Origin: Mesorhizobium sp. AR07
GTDB lineage: Bacteria > Pseudomonadota > Alphaproteobacteria > Rhizobiales > Rhizobiaceae
DNA: 64,000 nt
Direction: 5' to 3'
Assembly: GCF_024746815.1 (NCBI RefSeq)
Contig: NZ_CP080526.1
Coordinates: 295,504-359,503 of the forward strand
Part shown: one piece after another, positions 18,101 to 25,640 of the stretch
Position numbering within the stretch: the stretch's first letter is position 1
Layout of the letters: each line of letters starts with the position of its first letter
Program-made: the position numbers and the translations under genes
The notes under the pieces: generated by a model
What the model saw: only the letters and a program-made list of their open reading frames with translations
Databases searched by the model: none
What the model was told of the DNA's origin: nothing

Positions 18101-20452
18101 GCAATTCACCGCGCGCTGCCTTGTTGCGGATGCCGCCATTGAGGCGGGCGCGCAGGACGTGCAATTCGGCCTCGCTCATGGCGCCTTTCAACCCGAGCAA
18201 AAGCCTATCGTTGAACAGAGCCGGGTGGTAGATCCCGTCAGCATCGCCAATCAGCGTATCGGTCAGCCCGGCCAACTCGATCAGCCGGTGCCAGTCGGCA
18301 TTGTTGCGCGCCAGCCGCGAAACCTCCAGGCCAAGCACGATGCCGACCCGGGCCAGCGCCACCTCGCTGGTCAGCCGCGCAAAGCCGGCGCGCATGACGC
18401 TGCCGGAGCCGGACAGGCCAAGGTCCTCGTCGATGACCAAGACACGCTCGTCCGGCCAACCCAGCTCGCGCGCCCGACCGGAGAGCGCGTATTGCCGCTC
18501 GGTCGATTCACGGTTGTTCTCCACCTGTGAGGCGCTCGACTGGCGCAGGTAGACGACAGCCAGCCGGGCCTGGTGACCGGCGGCGATTTTGCTGTGTTCA
18601 GTCATGACCGGCCTCCCTCACTGTCAGCATGCGCGCGATCACGAGGGCGAGCCGGCGCAACGCCTCCGCCCGCGCCTCGGCGTCCAGCGTCTCCCAGGTG
18701 GGTGGGTCGGGAGGCCGCTTGCGGTCTTCCTCGGCGAATCTCAGCTTCAGTTGCATGTCGCTCCTCCTTGTCATCGGGCGGCGACTCGCCGCGCCGTTCA
18801 AGAAGAGCGTCGGTCAGAAAGCGCAGATGCAGAAGGTCTGAAAGCCGCCCAATGCTGGAGTGATTAGCCGGCGAGGCTGTGGAATCACCCCCCAGGCCCC
18901 CGAGATCCGTCCACGCGACGGGAATGTAGGTCCGGCTGCCGTCCGGCAATTCTAAAAGCAGCGTTGGCTCGCCGCGGCGTTTGAGGCGGCTGATTACGGC
19001 CAGAGGCCGCCCTTCAAAGGCGTGGCCCTCCCGCATGATCGTTGCCGAGGCGGGAAGGTCCTGGTGATGGGCAGTCTGGAGATGTTTCCTTCGACACCAT
19101 TCCACACGACCTGTTGCTACGGGCGGTGCGAAAGCACACCGACTGCACGTGGGTGTTGTTGTACATTGAACGGTGGCTGACGGCTCCCGTGCAACTGGAG
19201 AACGGCACTTTGGAACCTCGGGAGAGGGGAACTCCGCAGGGGTCAGTTATCTCACCCTTGCTGGCGAACCTCTTTTTGCACTATGCGTTCGATCGGTGGA
19301 TGGCCAAACACCATCCTGAGATTCCGTTTGAACGCTTTGCCGATGATGCCGTTTGTCATTGCAGCAGCGAGCGTCAGGCCCAAAAGTTGCAAACGGATCT
19401 TGAGCAACGGTTTGCTGAATGCGGACTGAAGTTACATCCAAACAAGACACAGATCGTGTATTGCAAGGATAACGTTCGGCGGGGGCATTGCCCCAATCAG
19501 AAGTTCGACTTTCTCGGCTACACCTTTCGACCGAGACTGGCAATGAACCGATGGGGCAAGACCTTCGTCAATTTCAGTCCGGGTATCAGCAACCGAGCCG
19601 CGAAAGCCATCCGTCAGACAATGCGGGACTGGCAGCTTGACCGCCGTATCGACAAGCGCATCAATGATCTGGCCAAGATGTTCAATCCGATCCTTCGTGG
19701 TTGGATGAACTACTATGGTCGTTACCACAAATCGGCACCTTCCCGAGCATTGATGCACCTCGATCTGCGCCTGGCACGCTGGGCCATGTCGAAATATCGA
19801 CGCCTGAGACGCCACCGTCGGCGTGCGCGGTACTGGGTCCAGGACGTAAGGCGTCGGGAGCCAGCGCTGTTTGCACATTGGCGATTGCTGTATCGGGCAA
19901 CGGCTGGACGGTAGGAGCCGGATGAGTGGAGACGCTCACGTCCGGATCTGTGAGAGCCTGGGGGTGAAATTCCCCCGGGCCACTCGACTTGTCATCACCA
20001 TCGGTGGAAAGAAACACTGGCTTTGGCGCGCCGTTGATCAGGACGGGTTTGTTCTCGACGTGTTGGTGCAAAGCCGTCGCAATGCCAAGGCGGCAAAGCG
20101 CTTGATGCGAAAGCTTCTGAAAGGGCAAGGCCGTTCGCCGCGTGTGATGATCGCCGACAAGCTTCGATCCTACGGTGCGGCGAAGCGGGAGATCATGCCA
20201 GGCGTCGAGCATCGCTCGCACAAGGGCCTGAACAATCGGGCGGAGAACTCTCATCAACCCGTCCGACGGCGGGAGAGGATCATGAAGCGCTTCAAGTCAG
20301 CGCGACATCTTCAGCGTTTCGTTTCCGTCCACGACCCGATCGCCAACCTCTTTAACGTTCCCCGCCACGATATTCCATCCACCCACCATCGAGAACTGCG
20401 AGCAACTGCCATGCAAGCATGGCGCCAAATCGCGCGCCTTCACGCCGAATGA
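15120..20452 (+). CDS. IS6-family transposase, split by a group II intron (exons 15120-15373 and 19989-20452)
   Basis: Exon 1 encodes MTRFSRDPLYRRHRFPAQVI to DKWHLDE and stops one base into the next codon at 15373. Exon 2 resumes at 19989 and gives VVITIGGKKHWLWRAVDQDG to the stop at 20452. Joining them restores DEVVITIGGKKHW, the family sequence, without a gap. All three catalytic residues are present: Asp in KWHLDE, Asp in IADKLRSYG and Glu in NNRAENSH. Without splicing the gene would be interrupted. The product is about 238 residues, normal for IS6. Confidence 0.8.
16383..18605 (-). CDS. Large serine recombinase
   Basis: 740 residues. Domains in order: resolvase catalytic domain, residues about 12-160 (LAVVYLRQSSASQVENNRES with the nucleophilic Ser; SRLARNNADWHRL); recombinase domain, about 180-300 (LPIGFVWGEADGEI ... 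SVLANPVYAGAYVYG); zinc ribbon, about 345-385 (GIARCGHCGRRLHTHYRG ... GYHCPG ... GVHCLNVGG); coiled coil, about 400-490; and a C-terminal helix-turn-helix, about 650-690 (TVRQAAAALGVAPSTLHRHV). Intact, and likely responsible for insertion of its own element. Its ATG overlaps the stop of the upstream small gene (ATGACTGA). Confidence 0.9.
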   Translation of the reverse strand: MTEHSKIAAGHQARLAVVYLRQSSASQVENNRESTERQYALSGRARELGWPDERVLVIDEDLGLSGSGSVMRAGFARLTSEVALARVGIVLGLEVSRLARNNADWHRLIELAGLTDTLIGDADGIYHPALFNDRLLLGLKGAMSEAELHVLRARLNGGIRNKAARGELRRGLPIGFVWGEADGEILIHPDEAVAHAIRTVFARFAELGSARRVWLWFREQAMKFPLWLNARTELRWGEASYHAIHSVLANPVYAGAYVYGKYRRETVLDETGARCKRIRKLPMEDWQVLIKDHHQGYIDWPTFEANRERMAANTQPRTHAKAQEQAGGAAREGGALLQGIARCGHCGRRLHTHYRGRTVTPGYHCPGKVVVEGRGVHCLNVGGGQIDEAVVAAFLEALEPVRLTATLEAAERLENDREAALKHWRLDVERAAFAVNRAERRYCAVDPDNRLVARRLEQEWEEALRALEAAKAELARREEQRPRVLSATERETLLALGADLASVWYAPTTPRDRKELLRTLLDEVTLHVDRDEAAALLVLRWKGNATSRLTVALPRSRPATVRTDEDTLALLRRLAPHYPDAVIAGVLNRQGRRTAYGHRFDANRVGYLRKHWKIPACKAKPPAADGDIVTVRQAAAALGVAPSTLHRHVNDGLIPGEQVTPGAPWRIRLTAELKARFLATPGEGFEPIRDAMENLGLSRQVVLQRVKRGELESVHVVRGQRKGLWIKTIDKNPSLFEQIP
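18598..18756 (-). CDS. Small protein between DUF5372-like gene and recombinase
   Basis: 52 residues, MQLKLRFAEEDRKRPPDPPT to VREAGHD. Start at ATG 18756, with a strong AAGGAGGAG about six bases upstream. Its stop overlaps the recombinase start, so the two are translationally coupled. No known function; a positional counterpart of the small gene at 8431-8628. Confidence 0.65.
   Translation of the reverse strand: MQLKLRFAEEDRKRPPDPPTWETLDAEARAEALRRLALVIARMLTVREAGHD
18602..19036 (-). CDS. DUF5372-like protein in recombinase operon
   Basis: Reads MREGHAFEGRPLAVISRLKR, then LLLELPDGSRTYIPVAWTDL and a hydrophilic C-terminus. The pattern of a short N-terminal H-F motif, a beta-rich LPDGS---P-AWTD core and a variable tail matches small proteins accompanying large serine recombinases (DUF5372 by recollection). 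The start may be slightly upstream of ATG 19036. The open frame overlaps the following small gene in another phase down to 18602, so the true C-terminus is uncertain. Confidence 0.5.
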   Translation of the reverse strand: MREGHAFEGRPLAVISRLKRRGEPTLLLELPDGSRTYIPVAWTDLGGLGGDSTASPANHSSIGRLSDLLHLRFLTDALLERRGESPPDDKEERHATEAEIRRGRPQAASRPTHLGDAGRRGAGGGVAPARPRDRAHADSEGGRS

Positions 20453-20507
20453 ACCAAAGCCTCACTCCCAGATCTTGTCTTCACAGCGTTAAGTTTACGG
20501 TGCCTCA

Positions 20508-21160
20508 GAAGCCTATGCAATGGACAGAAACATTCCGCACGCCGACCTGGACGGACTACCTTCGCCTCAATCATCGTCTCACGGAAGTGGACAAGGAACT
20601 GGACGAGCGGGTCTTCCAGTTGCAAGCGCCGGCCAAGCGGCCACCGTCAATCTGGGGCGGCATTGACCTGCCCGCCATCGCGAACGATATCGCGCCGGTA
20701 GTATCCAGCCCTGCTGACACCGGCGAGACGGGTACCATATGGTGCCAACGACGTTTGGCGGGAATCCAACCTTTCGTTCGATCTGGCTCGCGACCCAAGT
20801 TTTCAGCCTCAGCTGGCTGATGCAGACAGTCTCGACTTTCGATCTGATGGTTGCACTGGTGCAGGCTTCATCGAACCCTGGCCGCCTTCATTTTGTCCGT
20901 GTTCCCCGGGGCCCTCGCCGACAATTTCAGCCGGCGCCGGGTCATGTTCGCCCTCCGGAGCCTGATGGTTATAGCCTCTCCGGTGCTATCTGGGCCTGGC
21001 ACTCGGTGGCATTGTGGTTGCCTCTTTTGGCCTCCTGACGGCTTTCGCTGTGACCACCCTCACCTATTTGGTACCCTTGGCCACCAGATGGCGCTGAGCC
21101 ATAGGCGGCACCGGTGGCCGCGCCACCTCCATTTCCATCAGCCGCTCGGCCGATCACATC
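20508..21160 (+). pseudogene. MFS transporter (MFS_3 type) fragments, shuffled
   Basis: First comes a C-terminal piece, FRTPTWTDYLRLNHRLTEVD (about 20535-20600). Next are N-terminal pieces, TFRSIWLATQVFSLSWLMQT (about 20770) and, in another frame, LSVFPGALADNFSRRRVMFA (about 20890). Last is a central piece, LGLALGGIVVASFGLLTAFA and TTLTYLVPLATRW (about 20990-21090). The order C-terminal then N-terminal suggests junction of two copies. Non-functional. Confidence 0.6.
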
Positions 21161-21172
21161 CCGGCCATGACC

Positions 21173-21376
21173 TCAGAACGGCCAAAAGCCGACCAAAAAA
21201 GCCAGCATTTTGCTGCCCCATTTCATGAAGTTTTGGTGCCAGCCAGACACCGTTTCATAAGCAACCCGCAGTGCATCTAGGAACAAAACGAAACAGACGA
21301 GGATAGCAAATACCTTGCCAAATCCCGCTATAGCTCCTCGAGGTGAGAAACATGTTATTGCGCCGGATCGGTCCAT
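21173..21376 (-). CDS. Small membrane protein downstream of HNH gene
   Basis: 67 residues, MDRSGAITCFSPRGAIAGFG, with a strong hydrophobic segment (KVFAILVCFVLFLDALRVAY) and a shorter one at the C-terminus (KMLAFLVGFWPF). Start at ATG 21376 with AAGGAGG about six bases upstream, which argues for real translation. It begins 28 bases after the HNH gene stop on the same strand, so the two are probably one transcript. No family recognised. Confidence 0.5.
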   Translation of the reverse strand: MDRSGAITCFSPRGAIAGFGKVFAILVCFVLFLDALRVAYETVSGWHQNFMKWGSKMLAFLVGFWPF

Positions 21377-21403
21377 GTCCGGCCTCCTTGAACAAGGACG
21401 TCT

Positions 21404-21979
21404 TTAGGCGCCTCGCGCTGCGATAAGTGACGCCCGGGCTCGCATACGATGACGTGCTAGCCGACGACGATGCTCCTCCGTAAGGGAAATCGGGAAACGC
21501 CAGCGCAACTCGCCGAGCGCGTACTCGCTGAGGCTGGGAGCAAATTCCGGCCGTCCCTCGTCGTCGAAAGTGACGAGCGCGCGATCGAATGCGGCGTCCC
21601 ACAGCGCTGAGAGAAGCAGTCCGTTATGGACGTCGAGCCGCTCGGCATCGCTTTCGCAACCCGCCCACGGGATGATGTGTGAGGCGCGCAGCAGGGCCGG
21701 GTCGGAAATTCCGGTAAGGGGACAATACCCTTGCCAATAGTCCATAAGCCGAGCGCGAAAGATGTCCTGACCGATCCTCTGCACGACCAGTCGTTCTACT
21801 TCGGTCGTCCGAGGTAGGTCCGCTACTTTTGCTTCAAACTCCCGTAGGGGTGCATCCGGTAAGCTTATAGTGAGTTCATAGACGCGACGCAGAGTCCCAT
21901 AGAGTGCGCCAAGGCTTTCGAACGCGAGGCGGACAAGCCCAGTCTTGGCCGTGGCTTTGGTCCTTCGGCCGTCAACCAT
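21404..21979 (-). CDS. HNH endonuclease (HNH_2 type)
   Basis: 191 residues. The conserved block is RLMDYWQGYCPLTGISDPAL, LLRASHIIPWAGCESDAERL and DVHNGLLLSALWDAAFDRAL, i.e. a Cys-bearing first strand, the SHI-PW histidine and the N-GL-L helix of HNH_2-type nucleases annexed to restriction or mobile systems. The N-terminal part (LVRLAFESLGALYGTLRRVY) also belongs to the family, which is often longer, so the start may be truncated. A small membrane protein gene follows closely. Confidence 0.78.
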   Translation of the reverse strand: MVDGRRTKATAKTGLVRLAFESLGALYGTLRRVYELTISLPDAPLREFEAKVADLPRTTEVERLVVQRIGQDIFRARLMDYWQGYCPLTGISDPALLRASHIIPWAGCESDAERLDVHNGLLLSALWDAAFDRALVTFDDEGRPEFAPSLSEYALGELRWRFPISLTEEHRRRLARHRMRARASLIAARGA

Positions 21980-22039
21980 CGCCCTGTTCGTAGCGCTCGC
22001 AGTTTCGGGATCATTGGTGGTCGGCTATGTCTTCCAAGC

Positions 22040-22262
22040 GCTCTGGACGTTTTTTTCGTGAGAATCGATTTCATCCCTGACCCTCATGATGGTTTGACGG
22101 CTGGTGCCGTATGTCAGGCTAATGCCGAAACGCTCACTCCTTTGGCCAGGTCTTCGAGGGCTCCCTTTCGCTGCTGCTCATCGAGCCAGGCCGGCCGGCC
22201 AAGTTGTTTTCCCTCCGACTTTGCCCGATGGAGCCCTGATAGTGTGCGCTAACGCCGCCAAG
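22040..22262 (-). pseudogene. Resolvase/invertase (Tn3-type) C-terminal remnant
   Basis: Minus strand reads RTLSGLHRAKSEGKQLGRPA, WLDEQQRKGALEDLAKGVSV, then after a frameshift LTYGTSRQTIMRVRDEI. This is the C-terminal helix-turn-helix of a small serine resolvase (SEGK-LGRP ... YG-SR-TI-R). The catalytic domain is absent; the IS630 element inserts immediately next to it. Confidence 0.7.
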
Positions 22263-22284
22263 GGCTAGTGTCGCGTCGCGGTGA

Positions 22285-23415
22285 TTATGACTCTTTGAGA
22301 GACGGCGTGGGATAGGATTTTGCCATCTTCGCTCGGGCCTGCTGTGTGGAGAACATCCAGCGGATGCGGGCGCCACTTTCGGTGCGGCGGCGTTCCCAGG
22401 TCCGGATCTCTGTTTCAAGGAGGTCGCGGCTAGCGATGCGGCGATCAAGACATTGGCGGCGCATGACGCCGATTTCGATCTCGACGATGTTGAGCCAACT
22501 GGCGTGCCTGGGTGTGTAGTGGAACTCCAGGCGTCGCAAGATCCGACGCGCCTCGACTGCTGGAAAGGTCTGATAGACAGCGGAGGCGGTGTGGGTTGAT
22601 AGGTTATCCATCACGACGCGGACCTTGTCGGCGCCGGGATAGTCCACGTCGACCAGGTCGCGCATGCAGACGGCGAAGTCCTCGTTGGCGCGCCGGTCGG
22701 TGACCTTGACCTTGCGCCACGACCGGTTGGCGTCGACCATGACAAAGAGGTTGGCCGTGCCGTTACGCTTGTACTCGGAGTCGTAGCGGTATCGCTTTCC
22801 GGGTTTCGGCACGATGGGCACGCGCACCTCGCCGATGAGCTGGATCGGACTTTCATCGAAGCAGACCACCGGTCGCTTGGGATCATGCGGCTCGGCATAG
22901 AGATCGAGGAGATCCTCCATGCGGGCGATGTATTCCCCATCGATATTGGCGATGCACCACATCTTCTGTTGCCAGGGCTTCAGATCGTTGTCGTTCAACC
23001 GCCGGCGGACGGTGTCGCGTGAGACGCTCGGGTGTTCGATCACTTCGACCAGGGCGTTGGCCAGAAGCTTCAAAGTCCACCGGGCGCATCCCTGCGGCGG
23101 ATCAGAACAGGCCAGCGCCACCAGTTGCACCTCCTGCTTGCCGCTCAGTTTGCGAGCCGCCCCCGGACGCGGCCCTTCACTGAGGGCGGCCTCCAGGCTG
23201 ATCTCCACAAAGCGCTTCTTGGTGCGGTAGATGGTCGAGTCGCTGGTCTGCACCGAGATGGCGATGGCCTCGTCGGCGACCCCGGCGTCGGCGGCCAGCA
23301 GGATCTGCATCCGCTTGAGCCGCCGCACCGGCAGTTTACCCCCGCTCACCAAAGCACGCAGCTCGTCTCGTTCGGATTGGCTGAGTTCGACCCGATATCG
23401 TATGTTCATTCCCAA
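22285..23415 (-). CDS. IS630-family transposase
   Basis: 376 residues. The N-terminal helix-turn-helix region (LSQSERDELRALVSGGKLPV) is followed by the DDE core: VVCFDESPIQLIGE (first Asp), VMDNLSTHTASAVYQ (second Asp) and ASWLNIVEIEIGVM (Glu). Intact. Confidence 0.92.
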   Translation of the reverse strand: MGMNIRYRVELSQSERDELRALVSGGKLPVRRLKRMQILLAADAGVADEAIAISVQTSDSTIYRTKKRFVEISLEAALSEGPRPGAARKLSGKQEVQLVALACSDPPQGCARWTLKLLANALVEVIEHPSVSRDTVRRRLNDNDLKPWQQKMWCIANIDGEYIARMEDLLDLYAEPHDPKRPVVCFDESPIQLIGEVRVPIVPKPGKRYRYDSEYKRNGTANLFVMVDANRSWRKVKVTDRRANEDFAVCMRDLVDVDYPGADKVRVVMDNLSTHTASAVYQTFPAVEARRILRRLEFHYTPRHASWLNIVEIEIGVMRRQCLDRRIASRDLLETEIRTWERRRTESGARIRWMFSTQQARAKMAKSYPTPSLKES

Positions 23416-23452
23416 AGCCCTTCTTGGTGGAAGAGCCGTAGGTGAATCTACA

Positions 23453-23731
23453 ATGAATCAATTGCTTGACCAAAAGACGCCGGCGCCGACAGCACGGTTC
23501 ACCGCCAAACAGGGCCAGTACCTCGCCTTCATCTGGGCCTATTCGCAGATCAATCGCCGCGCTCCGGCGGAGGCGGACTTCCAGCGCTACTTCAGGGTCA
23601 CCGCACCGTCAGTCCATCAGATGCTCAAGACCCTCAACCAACTCGGCTTGATCGACAAGCAGCCCGGTGTCGCTCGCAGCATCCAGTTGCTCGTCCCGCC
23701 ACAGGACCTGCCCATTCTCGGCGTAGACTAA
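23453..23731 (+). CDS. Winged-helix (LexA/MarR-like) DNA-binding protein of the IS630
   Basis: 92 residues from ATG 23453 (MNQLLDQKTPAPTARFTAKQ). The body, QYLAFIWAYSQINRRAPAEA and FRVTAPSVHQMLKTLNQLGL, is a winged helix of the type at the N-terminus of LexA. It diverges from the transposase across 37 bases, inside the IS ends, so it could control transposase expression. That role is an inference. Confidence 0.75.
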   Translation: MNQLLDQKTPAPTARFTAKQGQYLAFIWAYSQINRRAPAEADFQRYFRVTAPSVHQMLKTLNQLGLIDKQPGVARSIQLLVPPQDLPILGVD

Positions 23732-24067
23732 CCCGTCATAATCACTGCGACGGTACACTAGGCAGTGCACCCGCACTGGCGACGCAGCGAACTATTCATC
23801 ACCGGCGAGGGCTGCTCTTCCTCGTCGCTGGAAAACTCCGGCATGATGTCGCCCGCACGCGACTGAAGCCAAGGAAATTCGCCCGTCAGGACGGCACTTG
23901 GGACCTTAAGTTCTTTCATTGGAGCTTGACCGCACCTCTATGTCCTCGCTCAAGCGCTGCCGAAGTGGGCTCATGAGAACGCAACCTCGCGCCCAATAGC
24001 GGGCGCTTGCAGCAGGTTTCGCCGTTTGCACGTCCCTTCGGCAAGTCGCGGTACGGTTGGTGGCCGA

Positions 24068-24083
24068 TGTCGCGAACTCGACA
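24068..24083 (+). promoter_or_regulatory. NifA upstream activator site (TGT-N10-ACA)
   Basis: TGTCGCGAACTCGACA fits the NifA consensus exactly. It lies 71 bases before the sigma54 promoter at 24155, a normal distance for looping activation. The six fixed bases alone are weak evidence; the pairing gives it weight. Confidence 0.65.
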
Positions 24084-24154
24084 AAGTGTCGCGGCCATTC
24101 CAACCGCCGCGCGTGTTTCACTCTTGATAAGTAAGGGGCACCGCATTCCGCACG

Positions 24155-24170
24155 TGGCACGCCGATTGCT
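24155..24170 (+). promoter_or_regulatory. Sigma54 (-24/-12) promoter of the FkbM gene
   Basis: TGGCACGCCGATTGCT matches TGGCACG-N4-TTGCW at every defined position, including the essential GG and GC. It points toward the methyltransferase gene starting 83 bases downstream. Confidence 0.78.
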
Positions 24171-24252
24171 GGGATGATGCGCAAGAGCCGCCGCGACAAA
24201 CCGGTCGTAATGGCCCCGTCCCAGGATAGCAGGTTACATTGGAGGGCGAGCT

Positions 24253-24978
24253 ATGTTGTCCCAGTTTGAAAACCAGTCCATAAACCAGGAGGTCGCCAGG
24301 CTCAATCTGCCGAACTCTCGGATCAAGCACTTCGCGCCGGCTAGTTACGCACAAGCCGGAGAAGACGTTATTGTCGAAGGAATCTTGGCTGCAAAACTCT
24401 GCAAGAGCCAAAGATCTTGGGCCAGTGTGTTCTATGTCGAGATCGGCGCTAATCACCCCATCTCTACCTCAAGCACCTATCTTATGTACCAAAGGGGAGC
24501 GCGAGGTGTTCTGGTTGAACCCAATCCTGAATTGGAAGCGCTGATCCGCACCGCGCGCCCGGACGACATTCTCGTGCGATCCGTTGTCTTGCCCGCTCCG
24601 CAAGAGTCTGCCACGCTCTTCATTGGAAACGCCCATGAGCTTACCTCCGTGGACAAGGCACATGTTGAAAGTTTCGGCGACTTCAACGGTATAGGAGGTA
24701 TCCGAGAACATATCGAGGTGAGCGCGATCGGTATCAATGAACTATTGACGCCATATGCCAATAAGGTCGACTTTTTATCGATTGATTGCGAAGGACTGGA
24801 TCACGATCTCGTTAAGGCCATTGACTACGAGCGCATCAGACCTGCTGTCATCCAATGCGAGCCAAGTGAGCATCATCTAAAGGGCATCAGGGCCAAGATC
24901 ATCAATCTGATGGAATGCAGATCATACCGGCTTGCTGCAATGACTGACGGCAACGTCATCTTCGAGCGATTGACCTAA
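24253..24978 (+). CDS. FkbM-family methyltransferase
   Basis: 241 residues, GGAGG before ATG 24253. The SAM-binding part is VFYVEIGANHPISTSSTYLM followed by GVLVEPNPELEALI. The FkbM-type later motif is NKVDFLSIDCEGLDHDLVKA. This family O-methylates sugars or polyketides, and rhizobial members are often tied to surface glycans or Nod factors. The gene is flanked by mobile DNA and has a consensus NifA/sigma54 promoter, so it is probably expressed during symbiotic nitrogen fixation. Substrate unknown. Confidence 0.85.
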   Translation: MLSQFENQSINQEVARLNLPNSRIKHFAPASYAQAGEDVIVEGILAAKLCKSQRSWASVFYVEIGANHPISTSSTYLMYQRGARGVLVEPNPELEALIRTARPDDILVRSVVLPAPQESATLFIGNAHELTSVDKAHVESFGDFNGIGGIREHIEVSAIGINELLTPYANKVDFLSIDCEGLDHDLVKAIDYERIRPAVIQCEPSEHHLKGIRAKIINLMECRSYRLAAMTDGNVIFERLT

Positions 24979-24989
24979 TTTAATGCGCC

Positions 24990-25556
24990 CCAAATCGAAC
25001 GCTGTCATCGAACATGCACCAAGCCCTGCCATTGCGTCCGGCCCTCAGGCGCCGCACGGCAGACCAGGATGGAAGCGCGTATTGCCGCATGTAGCGTAAG
25101 CGAGCAGCTGAGGCCGGGCAGCGCTGATGATTCCACGCCATGAGGGCGGTCAGGGTGAGCCAGTCGTGCGGATTGACCTGATTCATCTTGGCAGTTTGTG
25201 CATCGGCGATGCGGCCTGGGACCATTCGGTATTCTCCAAAAACCGTGCCCGGCTGCTGGAGGGCGACATCGCGGCGAAGTTCATTGCGGCGGTGCTGGCG
25301 CAGCCGGAGTTCAAGAAGCTGCTCTCCACGGATCACTTCTCGGTCGACGGCTTCGATCAAGAGCGTCAAGCCGACTCAGGCGAGCTACCGACACAGGGCG
25401 GCGGGCCGCCGATGCCGATGAACCAGCGGACCAGAAGATCGCATTCCAGCCGCTCCGAGCGGATCGAATAGAACGCCTGCAAAAGCAGTGCAAGCGGGCA
25501 GCTGAGGCCGTTCAGCGCTGGTAGTTCCATGGCATAAGGGCGTCGATATCGCTGTT
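24990..25556. mobile_element. IS66 and IS5-type transposase scraps
   Basis: On minus, about 25190-25090, QVNPHDWLTLTALMAWNHQR resembles an IS66 transposase end. On plus, about 25217-25350, WDHSVFSKNRARLLEGDIAA and KLLSTDHFSVDG are an IS5-type (ISL/IS1182-like) middle piece. On minus, about 25556-25515, SDIDALMPWNYQR followed by a stop is a second IS66 C-terminus. That last piece belongs with the IS66 remnant at 28284 across the IS21 insertion. Confidence 0.6.
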
Positions 25557-25640
25557 TGGCCCCCCGCGGGTCACTTCAAATTCCCCCGGGTAGGGTCAGT
25601 CAAAATCCCCCACCCGCAAGACAGGACAGAAGTGGACTTG

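Larger units (their letters stand above)
16356..19088 (-). mobile_element. 2.7-kb serine-recombinase element inserted in the intron RT gene
   Basis: The empty target can be rebuilt as GCCTTCTTCGACACC. The left flank keeps sequence to 16355 and the right flank from 19089, sharing the trinucleotide CTT, as expected for crossover within a short core by a serine recombinase. The element carries three minus-strand genes: a DUF5372-like gene, a small gene and the recombinase. No other cargo is present. Confidence 0.7.
15913..19914 (+). pseudogene. Group II intron reverse transcriptase/maturase, split by a serine-recombinase element
   Basis: The 5' part (15913-16355) runs from MREEPLGKAKPFDIPKRAVW to WVLDLDIQAF. 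The 3' part (19090-19914) resumes as FDTIPHDLLLRAVRKHTDCT. Together they read DIQAFFDTIPHDLL, the normal RT sequence, so the insertion at 16356-19088 split an otherwise sound gene. The catalytic motif is FADD (FERFADDAVCH) where most relatives have YADD. The 3' part ends in the maturase domain GIIM (FNPILRGWMNYYGRYHKSAP). Splicing could still occur with maturase supplied in trans. Confidence 0.85.
15374..19988 (+). ncRNA. Group II intron (with ORF), itself interrupted
   Basis: The 5' end is GTGCG at 15374, matching the group II GUGYG rule. The 3' end is AC at 19987-19988, matching the AY rule. Domain V is recognisable just after the maturase stop, at about 19915-19952 (GAGCCGGATGAGTGGAGACG then CTCACGTCCGGATC). 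A domain VI-like hairpin, GGGGGTGAAATTCCCCC with a bulged A, follows at 19960-19976. The 540 bases before the reverse transcriptase gene are the expected domains I-III. About 1.9 kb of intron remains after subtracting the 2.7-kb insertion, a usual size. Confidence 0.85.
15071..20504 (+). mobile_element. IS6-family element carrying a nested group II intron
   Basis: Terminal inverted repeats match: GGCACCGTAACGTTAAC on the left at 15071 and, read on minus from 20504, GGCACCGTAAACTTAAC. Between them lies one IS6-type transposase gene split by a group II intron (15374-19988). The flanking 8-mers (GTCCAGAC, TCAGAAGC) do not match, so there is no target duplication; the copy may have recombined. 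Confidence 0.8.
22265..23761. mobile_element. IS630-family element with a winged-helix passenger gene
   Basis: Inverted repeats of 27 bases with 24 matches: left CTAGTGTCGCGTCGCGGTGA at 22265, and right, on minus from 23761, CTAGTGTACCGTCGCAGTGA. Each contains a TA near its end, as expected for TA-targeting IS630 elements. It holds a transposase on minus and a divergent small winged-helix gene on plus. It appears complete. Confidence 0.88.

Noticed and set aside
23906..24199. Two overlapping minus frames before the FkbM gene
   Set aside because: No family, no ribosome site, and they cover the NifA/sigma54 promoter region.
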